Shown here: positions 7,805-15,289 of the stretch, in pieces
How the letters are laid out: each line of letters begins with the position of its first letter
Position numbering within the stretch: position 1 is the first letter of the stretch
Assembly (NCBI RefSeq): GCF_001700515.1
Contig: NZ_MAUD01000019.1
Location: forward strand, 1-32,915
Origin: Streptomyces lushanensis
GTDB lineage: Bacteria; Actinomycetota; Actinomycetes; Streptomycetales; Streptomycetaceae
Length of the DNA stretch: 32,915 nucleotides
Direction: 5' to 3'
Program-made: the position numbers and the translations under genes
Notes under the pieces: model-generated
Told to the model about the DNA's origin: nothing
The model's input: the letters and a program-made list of their open reading frames with translations, nothing else
Databases searched by the model: none

Positions 7805-9442
7805 TTACTTGCCGACCCGTACCGTGGTGAGGTCCAGGAACCAGGACTGCGGCTGTACCAGTCCGTGGACGGTGGGGGCGAGCGCCCGCGGATTGCGGTC
7901 GTTGACGACGAAGAGCCAGGGCGCGTCCTCGGTCACCTCGGCGAGGGCCCGCCGGTAGTCGGCCTGCCGCCCGGCCTGGTCGGGTGAACCGGCCGCCGAG
8001 GCGAGCAGCGCGTCCACCTCGGGGTTGCTGTAGTGGCCGGTCCAGAACGGGCTCCTGCTGCCGATGAACAGCGGGAGGAGCGCCTCGGACTGGAAGAGCG
8101 TGGTGGACTGGGCGACGGCGTCGGAGCCGAGGGCCACCTCGCCCTTCGCCTCCGCGCCGATCAGGGTGGACCAGTCGGTGGTACGGATCTCCACCTCGAT
8201 GCCCACGGCGGACAGGTCGCGTTGCAGCGCCTCGGCGATCGGCACCGGCAGCAGATTTCCCGATCCTCCGGTGGGCACGGTCACGGAGGTGCTGAACCCG
8301 TCCGCGTATCCGGCGTCCGCGAGCAGTTCCCTGGCCTTCGCCGGGTCGTACCCGTACAGGTCACCGGACTTGTCGTACGCGAGTGTCGCCCGGGGAGCGG
8401 CCTGGTAGGCCGGGTCGGCGGTGCCGTGCAGCAGTTTCTCCGCGATCGCCTCGCGGTTGACGGCGTAGTTGGCCGCCCGCCGGACCCTGGCGTCCTTCCA
8501 GGGGCCCTTCTCCGTGTCGAGGATCCAGTACCAGAGGTGGTCGTAGCTGTTGGTGACCACCTTCGCGCCGTCGGCCTTCAGGCTCTCGATGTCGTCCGGG
8601 TTCGGGTACTCGATCCAGTTGACGGAGCCGGAGCGCAGCGCGGCGGTACGGGCGGCGGCGTCCGGCAGCGCCTTGACGACCAGCTTGTCGAGCTTGGGGG
8701 CGCCGCGCCAGTACGACGTGTTGGCGACCAGTTCGATCTCCTCGCCCGGCTTCTGGGACTTGAAGGCGAACGGACCTGTTCCGACGGGGTGCCGGGAGAA
8801 GTCGGCCGATCCGGTGGCGCGTACGGCGGCGGGGCTGGCGATCAGCACATGGGCGAGGTCCTCGGGGAAGTGGCCGTTGGGCTCCTTGGTGACCAGTTCC
8901 ACCCGGTCGGCGCCGAGTTTGCGGTAGGCGGTGATCCCGCCCGCGTACTCGCCCGCCGCGGCGCCCAGTGCGTCGGTGTAGTACGCGCTCTTCTTGTCGA
9001 GATAGCGGTCGAGGTTGAAGAGGACCGCGTCGGCGTCGAACGGTGTGCCGTCCTGGAAGGTGACACCCTGGCGCAGGGTGAAGGTCCAGGTCTTCTTGTC
9101 GGCGGCGACCTTCCAGGAGGTGGCGAGCGCGCCGGTGACGGGCGGCGGGCCGTCCGTCACGGACAGGTCGTAGCGGGTGAGGCCCTCGTAGAGCTGGAAG
9201 CTGACCAGCCGCTTGCCCTCGAACCCGGCGCCGCCGATCACGGTGTCGGTGTTGGGCAGCTTTCCGGTCGCGCCGATGACCAGGGTGCCGCCCGGCCCGG
9301 AGGCTCCCGTGGGGCCGCCGTCCCCGGAGCCGGGCGCGCAGCCGGAGACGGTGATCAGCAGGGCTCCGGCGCAGAGCGGGGCCAGGGCGGAGAAGGCGGT
9401 TCTCGCTCGGCCGCGGTGGTGGTGAGGAGGGCGGTGCGTCAT
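7805..9442 (-). CDS. ABC transporter solute-binding lipoprotein, family 5 (oligopeptide/nickel type; 545 aa)
   Basis: Extracellular binding protein of the peptide/nickel/opine importer class. The N-terminus has basic residues, a hydrophobic segment and a lipobox VSGC, so it should be lipid-anchored outside the membrane. Family 5 landmarks are GALATSWKVAADKKTWTFTL, RQGVTFQDGTPFDADAVLFN and GTGPFAFKSQKPGEEIEL. ATG at 9442 is chosen over the upstream in-frame ATG at 9469 because AGAGGA lies 5 nt before it. It is the fifth component of the importer in transcript order, after both permeases and both ATPases, whereas such operons usually start with the binding protein. A tandem repeat separates it from the ATPase gene. 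The substrate cannot be predicted from the sequence. Confidence 0.92.
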   Translation of the reverse strand: MTHRPPHHHRGRARTAFSALAPLCAGALLITVSGCAPGSGDGGPTGASGPGGTLVIGATGKLPNTDTVIGGAGFEGKRLVSFQLYEGLTRYDLSVTDGPPPVTGALATSWKVAADKKTWTFTLRQGVTFQDGTPFDADAVLFNLDRYLDKKSAYYTDALGAAAGEYAGGITAYRKLGADRVELVTKEPNGHFPEDLAHVLIASPAAVRATGSADFSRHPVGTGPFAFKSQKPGEEIELVANTSYWRGAPKLDKLVVKALPDAAARTAALRSGSVNWIEYPNPDDIESLKADGAKVVTNSYDHLWYWILDTEKGPWKDARVRRAANYAVNREAIAEKLLHGTADPAYQAAPRATLAYDKSGDLYGYDPAKARELLADAGYADGFSTSVTVPTGGSGNLLPVPIAEALQRDLSAVGIEVEIRTTDWSTLIGAEAKGEVALGSDAVAQSTTLFQSEALLPLFIGSRSPFWTGHYSNPEVDALLASAAGSPDQAGRQADYRRALAEVTEDAPWLFVVNDRNPRALAPTVHGLVQPQSWFLDLTTVRVGK

Positions 9443-9502
9443 ATCGGTCCTCTGTGTGCGGGATTCCATGGGTCGGTCGGCGGACGTTCGGCGATCGGCA
9501 GG

Positions 9503-9595
9503 CGGTCGGCGTGGGGTGGACGGTCGGCGTGGGGTGGACGGTCGGCGTGGGGTGGACGGTCGGCGTGGGCTGGGCCGGCGGTCGGCGTGGGCCGG
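9503..9595. repeat. 18-bp tandem repeat, three perfect copies plus two degenerate ones
   Basis: The unit CGGTCGGCGTGGGGTGGA occurs perfectly at 9503-9520, 9521-9538 and 9539-9556. A degenerate copy at 9557-9574 and a further partial copy to 9595 follow. It fills most of the 153-bp gap between the ATPase stop and the binding-protein start. Because 18 is a multiple of 3 it can be read as Pro-His-Ala-Asp-Arg-Pro repeats on the minus strand, but no start or ribosome-binding site supports translation. Confidence 0.9.
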
Positions 9596-10480
9596 TCAGA
9601 GCGGTGCGGAGGGCTCGACGGTGGTGGCGTCGAAGGAGGCGGCGGGGACGGCGGCCGTGTCCGCCGGGGCCGACGCGGCGGCGGCCGTACGGGACGGTGC
9701 CTCCGCGGCGGCGAGCAGGGCCCGGGTGTACGGATGGGCCGGCGCCGCCCAGAGGTCCGCCGCCGGGCCCTCCTCCACCACCCGGCCCTGCCGCAGCACC
9801 ACCACCCGGTGGGCCAGCCGGCGGACCACGGCCAGGTCGTGGGAGATGAAGAGATACGCGAGTCCCCGGCTCTCCTGGAGCCCGACCAGCAGATCCAGCA
9901 CCTGCGCCTGGACCCGGAGATCGAGCGCCGAGGTCGGTTCGTCGCAGACCACCAGCTCGGGACCGGTGGCCAGCGCGCGGGCCACGGCCACCCGCTGGAG
10001 CTGCCCTCCGGACAGCTCGCGCGGATAGCGCCGAGCCAGCGCCGGATCGAGTCCGACCTGACGGAACAACTCGGCGGTACGGTCGGCCCGTTCGCGTCGG
10101 GGCGTGCCGTGTGTCCGCAGGGCGAGGGCCACGGCCTCACCCGCTCTCAGAGCCGGGTTCAGAGAGCCGCGCGGATGCTGCGGCACGAACTGCAACCGGG
10201 CGCGTACGGGCCGGGCGGACCGGCCGCGCAGCCGGTACGGATCGTGCCCGGCGAACCGTACGGTGCCCAGCGTCGGCGCGAGCAGACCGAGGCTCAGCCG
10301 GGCGAGTGTCGACTTCCCGGAGCCGGACTCGCCGACCAGTCCGACCGTCTCGCCCGCGGCGACGGTCATCGTGACCCGGTCCAGGGCGGGCCTGCCGCCG
10401 CCGTCCGCGTCGCGCCCGGTCGCAGCGCCGCCCGGGTAGCGCTTGGTCACCCCGGTGAGGGAGAGCAGGGCCTCGGTCAC
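9596..10480 (-). CDS. ABC transporter ATP-binding protein, DppF/OppF type (294 aa)
   Basis: Cytoplasmic ATPase subunit of the peptide-type importer. It shows Walker A GESGSGKST, the Q-loop region FVPQHPRGSLNP, the signature LSGGQLQRVAVARAL, Walker B LVVCDEPTSALD and the switch His in FISHDLAVV. The ending HPYTRALLAAAE is typical of OppF/DppF proteins. A low-complexity Ala/Pro/Thr tail of about 40 residues follows. Its ATG overlaps the stop of the preceding ATPase gene by 4 bp, so the two are translationally coupled. Confidence 0.95.
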   Translation of the reverse strand: MTEALLSLTGVTKRYPGGAATGRDADGGGRPALDRVTMTVAAGETVGLVGESGSGKSTLARLSLGLLAPTLGTVRFAGHDPYRLRGRSARPVRARLQFVPQHPRGSLNPALRAGEAVALALRTHGTPRRERADRTAELFRQVGLDPALARRYPRELSGGQLQRVAVARALATGPELVVCDEPTSALDLRVQAQVLDLLVGLQESRGLAYLFISHDLAVVRRLAHRVVVLRQGRVVEEGPAADLWAAPAHPYTRALLAAAEAPSRTAAAASAPADTAAVPAASFDATTVEPSAPL

Positions 10481-11331
10481 CGGTGGCCTCCCGCTCCGGC
10501 GGCCACCAGTTCGGCCGCGTAAGGATGCCGGGGGCGGGTGAGCACCTGTTCCGCGTCTCCCGACTCGACGATCCGGCCGCCGCGCATGACCGCGACCCGG
10601 CCACCGATCCGCCGGGCCGCGATGAGATCGTGGGTGACCATCAGCAGGGCGATCCCGTGTACGGCGCGCAGGGACGCGAACAGATCGAGGATCTGCGAGC
10701 GGACCACGGCGTCCAGGGCGGTGGTGGGCTCGTCGGCCACCAGAAGTCCGGGAACGCAGGACACGGCCAGGGCGATCGCCGCCCGCTGGCGCAGTCCGCC
10801 GGACAGTTCATGCGGATAGCTGCGGGCGATCCGGTCCGGTTCGTCGATCCCGGCCCGTTCGAGCAGACCGGGCACGGCCGCCCGCGCCGCCCCGCGCCCG
10901 GTGGCGATGCCGTGGCGCAGCAGAACCTCGGTGAGCTGGGAGCCGATCCGGCGCAGCGGATCCAGCGATCCCGTCGGGTCCTGCGGCACATAGCCGATGC
11001 GCCGGCCCCGTATCCGGGACAGCGCGCGCTCGTCCGGCGGACGCAGATCGGTGCCGTCGACCTGTACGCGCCCGGTGACCTCGGCGCCGTGGCCGGGCAG
11101 TCCGAGGACCGTCCTGGCCACGGTGGTCTTGCCGCTGCCCGATTCACCGACGAGGACCAGCGCGCCGCCGGGTTCGACGGTGAGGGTCACCTGGTCGACG
11201 GCGAGGAGCGGACCGGCCGCTCCCGGATAGCGGACGGTCAGTTCCGTGACGGCCAGCGCCGACGTGCTCGGTACGGAACGGCTCGCCGGCGCGGGACGGC
11301 TCGACGACGTGCTCGGCGCGGGACGGCTCAT
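10477..11331 (-). CDS. ABC transporter ATP-binding protein, DppD/OppD type (284 aa)
   Basis: First ATPase subunit of the importer: Walker A GESGSGKTT, Q-loop GYVPQDPTGSLDP, signature LSGGLRQRAAIALA, Walker B LLVADEPTTALD, and switch MVTHDLIAARR. The open frame continues far upstream. ATG at 11331 is chosen because it overlaps the permease stop by 4 bp (ATGA) and gives the normal length. The first ~25 residues are a Ser/Pro/Ala/Arg-rich repeat with recurring SRPAPS-like motifs, before the conserved part begins at LAVTELTVRYPG. Confidence 0.95.
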   Translation of the reverse strand: MSRPAPSTSSSRPAPASRSVPSTSALAVTELTVRYPGAAGPLLAVDQVTLTVEPGGALVLVGESGSGKTTVARTVLGLPGHGAEVTGRVQVDGTDLRPPDERALSRIRGRRIGYVPQDPTGSLDPLRRIGSQLTEVLLRHGIATGRGAARAAVPGLLERAGIDEPDRIARSYPHELSGGLRQRAAIALAVSCVPGLLVADEPTTALDAVVRSQILDLFASLRAVHGIALLMVTHDLIAARRIGGRVAVMRGGRIVESGDAEQVLTRPRHPYAAELVAAGAGGHR

Positions 11332-12263
11332 CGGACGGCCTCCGCAAGCAGCGCCCCGCTGTCGCCGGCGCGTGCGCGCAGGGCGTCGCCGAGGGTGTTG
11401 AAGACCACCGAGACAGCCAGGATGGTGAGCGCGGGCAGGACGGCGACGGACGGGTGGGTCAGCAGGGCGGGCCGCGACTCGTCCAGCATCGCGCCCCATT
11501 CGGGGTCGGGCGGTGCCACGCCCAGCCCGAGGAAGGAGAGTCCGGCCGCGTAGACGATGGCCAGGCCGACGAGCGACGAGCAGTAGACCAGGACGACGGG
11601 GGCCACGACCGGGGCGACCTGGCGGACCACCACGGCGGCCCGGCCCGCGCCGCTCACCCGCGCGGCCTCCAGAAACTCGGCGGTGCGGATGCGCTGCACC
11701 TCGGTGAAGCAGACGCGGGCCACCGCCGGGGTGAGCACGAAGGACAGGGAGATCACGGTGGTGGTCAGCCCCGGTCGCAGCAGGGAGGCGACGGCGATGG
11801 CGAGCAGTACGCCGGGGAAGGCGTAGAGCACGTCCAGCGTACGGAGGAGGGCCTGCTCGGTGATCCGTCCGGCGAGGGCGGCGACCGCGCCCAGCAGTGT
11901 GCCCGCCACCGCCGCGACGGCCACCGGCAGCAGCCCGCCGGTCAAGGACGGCCGCACGGCCACGACCAGCCGGCTCAGCATGTCCCGGCCCTGGGTGTCG
12001 GTGCCGAGTGGATGGCCCGGTGTCCAGAGGCCGAGCAGCCGGTCGTCCAGGCTTCCGGCGGCCGGGTCCTGCGGAGCGATCCAGGGACCGGCGACGGCCA
12101 GCAGCAGGAGGAGGGCGGCCAGCCCGGCGGGCACCAGCAGCCCGGGCCCGTACCGGCCCCGTGCAAGGCGTGCCCTCCGTCCCTTCCGGGCCCGCCGCTC
12201 CTCCTGGGCATTCCGGGTGTCCTGGGCGTTCCGAGCCTGTGTCATGGCGGCCGGCCGGGTCAT
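11328..12263 (-). CDS. ABC transporter permease, DppC/OppC type (311 aa)
   Basis: Inner-membrane permease. After a basic N-terminus comes the first membrane segment (LLVPAGLAALLLLLAVAGP), then the DppC-type motif HPLGTDTQGRDMLSRLV. The cytoplasmic EAA loop is EAARVSGAGRAAVVVRQVAP, and the family ending GLSFLGLGVAPPDPEWGAML is present. ATG at 12263 overlaps the upstream permease stop by 4 bp. Six membrane segments are expected. Confidence 0.95.
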   Translation of the reverse strand: MTRPAAMTQARNAQDTRNAQEERRARKGRRARLARGRYGPGLLVPAGLAALLLLLAVAGPWIAPQDPAAGSLDDRLLGLWTPGHPLGTDTQGRDMLSRLVVAVRPSLTGGLLPVAVAAVAGTLLGAVAALAGRITEQALLRTLDVLYAFPGVLLAIAVASLLRPGLTTTVISLSFVLTPAVARVCFTEVQRIRTAEFLEAARVSGAGRAAVVVRQVAPVVAPVVLVYCSSLVGLAIVYAAGLSFLGLGVAPPDPEWGAMLDESRPALLTHPSVAVLPALTILAVSVVFNTLGDALRARAGDSGALLAEAVR

Positions 12264-13210
12264 CGCGCGCTCCTGACCCGGGGATCGACGAGCGCGTGCG
12301 CCGCGTCCACCAGGATGTTGATGCCCACGAACGCGACCGCGACCAGCAGTACTCCGCCCTGGACGAGCGGAAGGTCGCGTGCGGTGAGCGCGTCGTACAG
12401 CAGCCGTCCGACACCCGGCCAGGCGAAGAGGGTTTCCACGAAGACGACCCCCTCCAGCAGATAGGCGAGCTGGAGCCCGCCGATGGTGAGGAGGGCGGGC
12501 GAGGCGTTGTGGACACAGTGCCGCAGTACGGCGGTCCGGCTCAGCCCTCGGGCCCGCAGGCTGTCCGCGAGGTCCGAGGTGAGCACGGAACCGAGGGCGG
12601 TACGGAACACCCGGGCGGTCAGGCCCAGTGGTACGAGCGCGGCGGCGGTCGCGGGCAGCACGAGATGGCGTACCAGGTCGAAGGGGCCACCGCCGCCGAA
12701 CACGTCGTGCGTACCGCCCGCGGGCAGCCAGCGCAGCCATACGGCGAAGACGGCGATCAGCAGCAGCGCCACCGAGTACTGGGGAGCGGAGACGGCGAGC
12801 GTGTTCAGCGCGCCGGACAGCCGTCCCGGCACTCCCCGGGGACGCAGGGCGCCGAGCGTGCCGAGCGCGGTCCCGCCGGTGACGACCAGGGCGAACGCGA
12901 CCGCGGTGAGCAGCAGGGTCTGGCCGAGCGCGGGCAGCAGCGTTTCCGTCACCGGGCGCTGCGCGGAGATGGAGACACCCAGGTCGAGGTGGAGCGCGTG
13001 CCAGAGCCAGTTGCCGTACTGGACCGGCACCGGCTCACCGAGGCCGAGCCGCTCGGTCAGCTCCCGCCGGGACTCCGGGGGCGCGCCGGGACCGAGCAGG
13101 GCGCCGACCGGATCGCCCGGGATCAGGGCGACCGTCAGGAAGACCACGACCGTGACGCCGAGCAGGGTGGGCACGGCCAGCAGCAGCCGGCGCAGCAGGA
13201 AGCGCCTCAC
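12260..13210 (-). CDS. ABC transporter permease, DppB/OppB type (316 aa)
   Basis: First permease of the importer. The N-terminus RRFLLRRLLLAVPTLLGVTV is the classic DppB start, followed by ALIPGDPVGALLGPGAP, the EAA-like loop ADSLRARGLSRTAVLRHCVH, and EGVVFVETLFAWPGVGRLL. I chose GTG at 13210. It gives the family-typical N-terminus and overlaps by 4 bp (GTGA) the stop of a 22-codon ORF that carries a strong ribosome-binding site. The in-frame ATG at 13261 would add 17 Arg/Pro-rich residues and has no ribosome-binding site of its own. Confidence 0.9.
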   Translation of the reverse strand: MRRFLLRRLLLAVPTLLGVTVVVFLTVALIPGDPVGALLGPGAPPESRRELTERLGLGEPVPVQYGNWLWHALHLDLGVSISAQRPVTETLLPALGQTLLLTAVAFALVVTGGTALGTLGALRPRGVPGRLSGALNTLAVSAPQYSVALLLIAVFAVWLRWLPAGGTHDVFGGGGPFDLVRHLVLPATAAALVPLGLTARVFRTALGSVLTSDLADSLRARGLSRTAVLRHCVHNASPALLTIGGLQLAYLLEGVVFVETLFAWPGVGRLLYDALTARDLPLVQGGVLLVAVAFVGINILVDAAHALVDPRVRSAR

Positions 13211-13275
13211 CCTTCGGCCCGCCGGGCGAGGAGACCGGGGCGACCGGCGGCGGGCGGGCATGGGCGGCGGAACAT
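13207..13275 (-). CDS. 22-codon upstream ORF, translationally coupled to the permease
   Basis: ATG at 13275 follows GGAAGGA by 6 nt, the best ribosome-binding site in the area. The peptide begins MFRRPCPPAAGRPG and ends ARRAEG. Its TGA overlaps the GTG of the DppB permease (GTGA), so ribosomes finishing it could restart on the permease. It is in a different frame from the permease. It may be a regulatory leader peptide or simply a loading site for the operon. No homology is recognised. Confidence 0.5.
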   Translation of the reverse strand: MFRRPCPPAAGRPGLLARRAEG

Positions 13276-13662
13276 GAGCGGTCCTTCCGGGAGTTCGGGG
13301 TGGCGGCGCGGTGTGGTGGCACGGTCTCGGGGTGGCCGGTGGGGACCGCGGCCGGGGCCGGTACGGCGCCACCGCCCGGCGCCCGTTCGGAAGGTCGATT
13401 CGCAGGGCCGTCCGCGCGAAACGGCCACGGTGCGGCCACGGTGCGGCCACGGTCGTCGGAGCCCTCGGTCGTGGGGTTCGGTCGCGGGGACGGACCGGCG
13501 CGGCGCCGTCGGGCCCGGTGAGACCGGACCGGGCCGCCGTGTCGAAGAATGGGGGATGCCAACACCCCTCAGCCAGGCAACAGTTCATGCTGATACCCGA
13601 GGTCATAGGATCGGGCGGACCCGGCAGGGGGGTGGGTGTGACCGGTGCTGCCCTGGCCGACA
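13276..13662. promoter_or_regulatory. Non-coding control region upstream of the ABC operon, with an 11-bp triple direct repeat
   Basis: No convincing gene is seen in this stretch between divergent units. It should contain the promoter of the minus-strand transporter operon, but I cannot place its -10/-35 with confidence. The clearest structure is three head-to-tail copies of CGGCCACGGTG with exact 11-bp period at 13422-13454 (the last copy ends C). A more AT-rich patch at 13580-13612 contains TAGGAT-like and TATGAC-like hexamers on opposite strands. Confidence 0.5.
13422..13454. repeat. Three direct repeats with 11-bp period
   Basis: CGGCCACGGTG is repeated at 13422, 13433 and 13444. One helical turn per copy places all copies on the same face of DNA, as in multi-protomer activator sites. 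The position, 150-180 bp upstream of the operon's first start codon, is suitable for an activator. Confidence 0.7.
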
Positions 13663-13691
13663 TTGACCCACAGCAAGCCCCTTACTAGGCT
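13663..13691 (+). promoter_or_regulatory. Strong sigma-70-type promoter, leaderless start
   Basis: TTGACC (13663-13668), 17-bp spacer, TAGGCT (13686-13691). The predicted transcription start, about 7 nt after the -10, coincides with the ATG at 13698. This is the best consensus promoter in the window. Confidence 0.7.
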
Positions 13692-13697
13692 GTAAAT

Positions 13698-13796
13698 ATG
13701 GCTATTCCGTGCACCGACTTCACCTTGGTCGGTATCGGCGGCTCGTGGCACCGCAGGTGCTTCGACGAGCTGTGTAGCGCCCTCACGCGGCGCTGA
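13698..13796 (+). CDS. Leaderless 32-codon ORF with three cysteines, possible leader peptide
   Basis: The ATG at 13698 lies exactly where the TTGACC-17-TAGGCT promoter should start transcription. The ORF begins MAIPCTDFTLVG and ends DELCSALTRR, with Cys at 5, 21 and 26. There are no in-frame stops before TGA at 13794-13796. It precedes the LuxR-type gene by 217 bp on the same strand. Short leaderless ORFs rich in one amino acid are known elsewhere in actinobacteria as attenuators that sense that amino acid. Here cysteine would be the candidate, but this is inference. Between it and the LuxR gene (13797-14013) I see no further convincing gene. Confidence 0.5.
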   Translation: MAIPCTDFTLVGIGGSWHRRCFDELCSALTRR

Positions 13797-14013
13797 CCTT
13801 CGGCTCTTCCCCGAACAGCGGCGCCCTCTCCTCCTCTGCCGGCACTTTCCGTACCCCGGCCCAGGTCACCGCCGACCTGATGGCAGGCCAGGGGTACGCG
13901 GGAGAACTCCGGCGTCACCGTCGTATCCGAGGGGAACGCAGCGCGATGCCATACCACTTCCGAGAACGTGCTCCCAGAACGGCCGTCGCCCTCCGCCGGA
14001 GGGGTGGCCGGCC

Positions 14014-14937
14014 ATGGAACTCCTGACCGGGGCGGACCCGGGCGCCGGGCGTGGACGGCGGCAGCCGGCGCGCCGCGCGCCGCGCGCGCTGCTCGGGCGT
14101 ACGGGCCCCGAGGCGCTGCACACCGAGATCGACAACCCGCTCGATCTGATCGCGGGCCATCAGATGCTCGCCGAGCAGGAGGACCGCGCACCGGGCCTGA
14201 CGGCCTCGCCGCGGCTCAACCCGGCACCCGTGGGCTGCGCCTGCGGCCATCCGCTGTGCACGGAGTCCGCCCACCGCGAGCGGCTGCCCACCCGGGTGTT
14301 CCTGGTGGAGCGCCATCCGGTGGCGTGCGCAGGACTGCGCAGTGTGCTCGGGCCCGTGCCGGACATGGCGGTGGTCGGCAGCTCGGGCGATCCGGACCGG
14401 GCGCTGGAGGCCGTACGCAGGATCCGTCCCGATGTCGTCCTGCTCGGCGGCGGCGACACGCTGGGCGACGACCTGTCCGCCGTGGTCCGGCTGCGCGGCC
14501 CGGAGGGCTTCCCGGGCGCGCGGGTGCTGCTGCTGCGGCGGGCCGAGAGCACCACGGAGGCGAGCAGGATGCTGCTCGCCGGGGCGAGCGGCTGCTTCCC
14601 GCTCGAACTGGCGGAGGACCGGATCATCAGTACGGTGTCGATGGCGGCGGCCGGCGCGACGGTCTTCCTGCCGGCGCCGCCTCCGGTCCAGGTCCATCCC
14701 GCCAGCCTGGCCGGCCACGCGGGCGAACCACTGCCGCAGCACTGCGGGCTGACGGGCCGTGAACGCCAGGTGCTCGCGCAGCTCGCCCGGGGTCTGAGCA
14801 ACGCGGAGATCGGCCGCGAACTCGCCCTCGCGGAAGCGACGGTGAAGAAGCACCTCACCCAGGCGATGCGCAAGACGGGCCAGTCGGACCGCCTGCGGGC
14901 AGCGCTCTACGCCCACCGCCACGGCCTGGCGGGCTGA
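14014..14937 (+). CDS. LuxR/NarL-type regulator with degenerate receiver domain (307 aa)
   Basis: The C-terminal LuxR helix-turn-helix (about 246-307) has LTGRERQVLAQLARGLSNAE, then LALAEATVKKHL. A response-regulator fold covers about 92-225, but the key residues are missing. The usual acidic pair of VDDHP is Glu99-Arg100 (VERHP), and the phospho-acceptor position after PDVVLL is Gly145, so it cannot be a conventional phosphorylated regulator. A ~90-residue N-terminal extension contains GCACGHPLC (74-82), a possible thiol or metal site. ATG at 14014 has GGAGGGG at 13998-14004. It sits immediately before the five-gene operon on the same strand and is its likely regulator. Confidence 0.9.
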   Translation: MELLTGADPGAGRGRRQPARRAPRALLGRTGPEALHTEIDNPLDLIAGHQMLAEQEDRAPGLTASPRLNPAPVGCACGHPLCTESAHRERLPTRVFLVERHPVACAGLRSVLGPVPDMAVVGSSGDPDRALEAVRRIRPDVVLLGGGDTLGDDLSAVVRLRGPEGFPGARVLLLRRAESTTEASRMLLAGASGCFPLELAEDRIISTVSMAAAGATVFLPAPPPVQVHPASLAGHAGEPLPQHCGLTGRERQVLAQLARGLSNAEIGRELALAEATVKKHLTQAMRKTGQSDRLRAALYAHRHGLAG

Positions 14938-15289
14938 CCCGGCCCGGGGCGCACGGCGCGCACGCCCACCGGGGCGACGACGGGGGTCCGGCGCCGCGCG
15001 CCGCGCCGGACCCGTCCCACCGGCGCGCGGCGGAGGCCCGGCTCCGGTGAACAGCGGCCTCCCGCGTTCAGGACAGGCTCAAGGGCGGGCCCCTGACGGG
15101 TGCCCGCCCTTCGGCGTGCCCGCCGGCGGCCCGTCCTTTGCGGGGCGACCTTTGGAGCATCCCGCGTGGGCCCATCGTCGCCGTTACCGACTCCGTTCGG
15201 GGCTTCTGGGGGCCATGGCGGCGTACCTAGCGTTACGGGCGGACCAGGAGTCGCCCGGTCCTCATCCACGCCTGGCCAAGGAGATCCCG
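14938..15289 (+). promoter_or_regulatory. Intergenic region upstream of the five-gene operon
   Basis: No gene is supported here. The stretch contains the strong hairpin at 15081-15111 and, downstream of it, a weak -10-like TAGCGT at 15228-15233. AAGGAG (15279-15284) is the ribosome-binding site of the first operon gene. The operon promoter is therefore probably between 15112 and 15260. Confidence 0.4.
15081..15111 (+). terminator. Strong hairpin, likely terminator of the LuxR-type gene
   Basis: AAGGGCGGGC (15081-15090) pairs perfectly with GCCCGCCCTT (15102-15111). The loop adds an inner CCC/GGG pairing. It lies 144 bp after the regulator's stop, without a T tract, as is common in Streptomyces. 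Confidence 0.6.

Noticed and set aside
7805-9442. A nickel-specific binding protein
   Set aside because: Family 5 binding proteins include nickel binders, but nothing in the sequence or neighbours points to nickel, and the LLM enzymes suggest an organic substrate.
10477-12516. A 679-residue protein including the first ATPase with a long N-terminal extension
   Set aside because: The upstream part is antisense-like low complexity over the permease gene. The ATGA overlap at 11328-11331 and family length fix the real start.
13422-13454. A PHO box or SARP heptamer site
   Set aside because: The 11-bp period fits, but the unit CGGCCACGGTG lacks the GTTCACC-like or TCGAG-like core of these sites, so only the repeat is reported.
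13556-13666. A 36-codon plus-strand ORF ending with CDRCCPGRH
   Set aside because: GGGGG abuts its ATG without spacing, it runs through the TTGACC box of the next promoter, and no promoter of its own is evident.
13880-14026. A 48-codon Arg-rich plus-strand ORF overlapping the LuxR-type start
   Set aside because: Composition is that of random high-GC frame. It has no ribosome-binding site of its own and crosses the supported start of the regulator.
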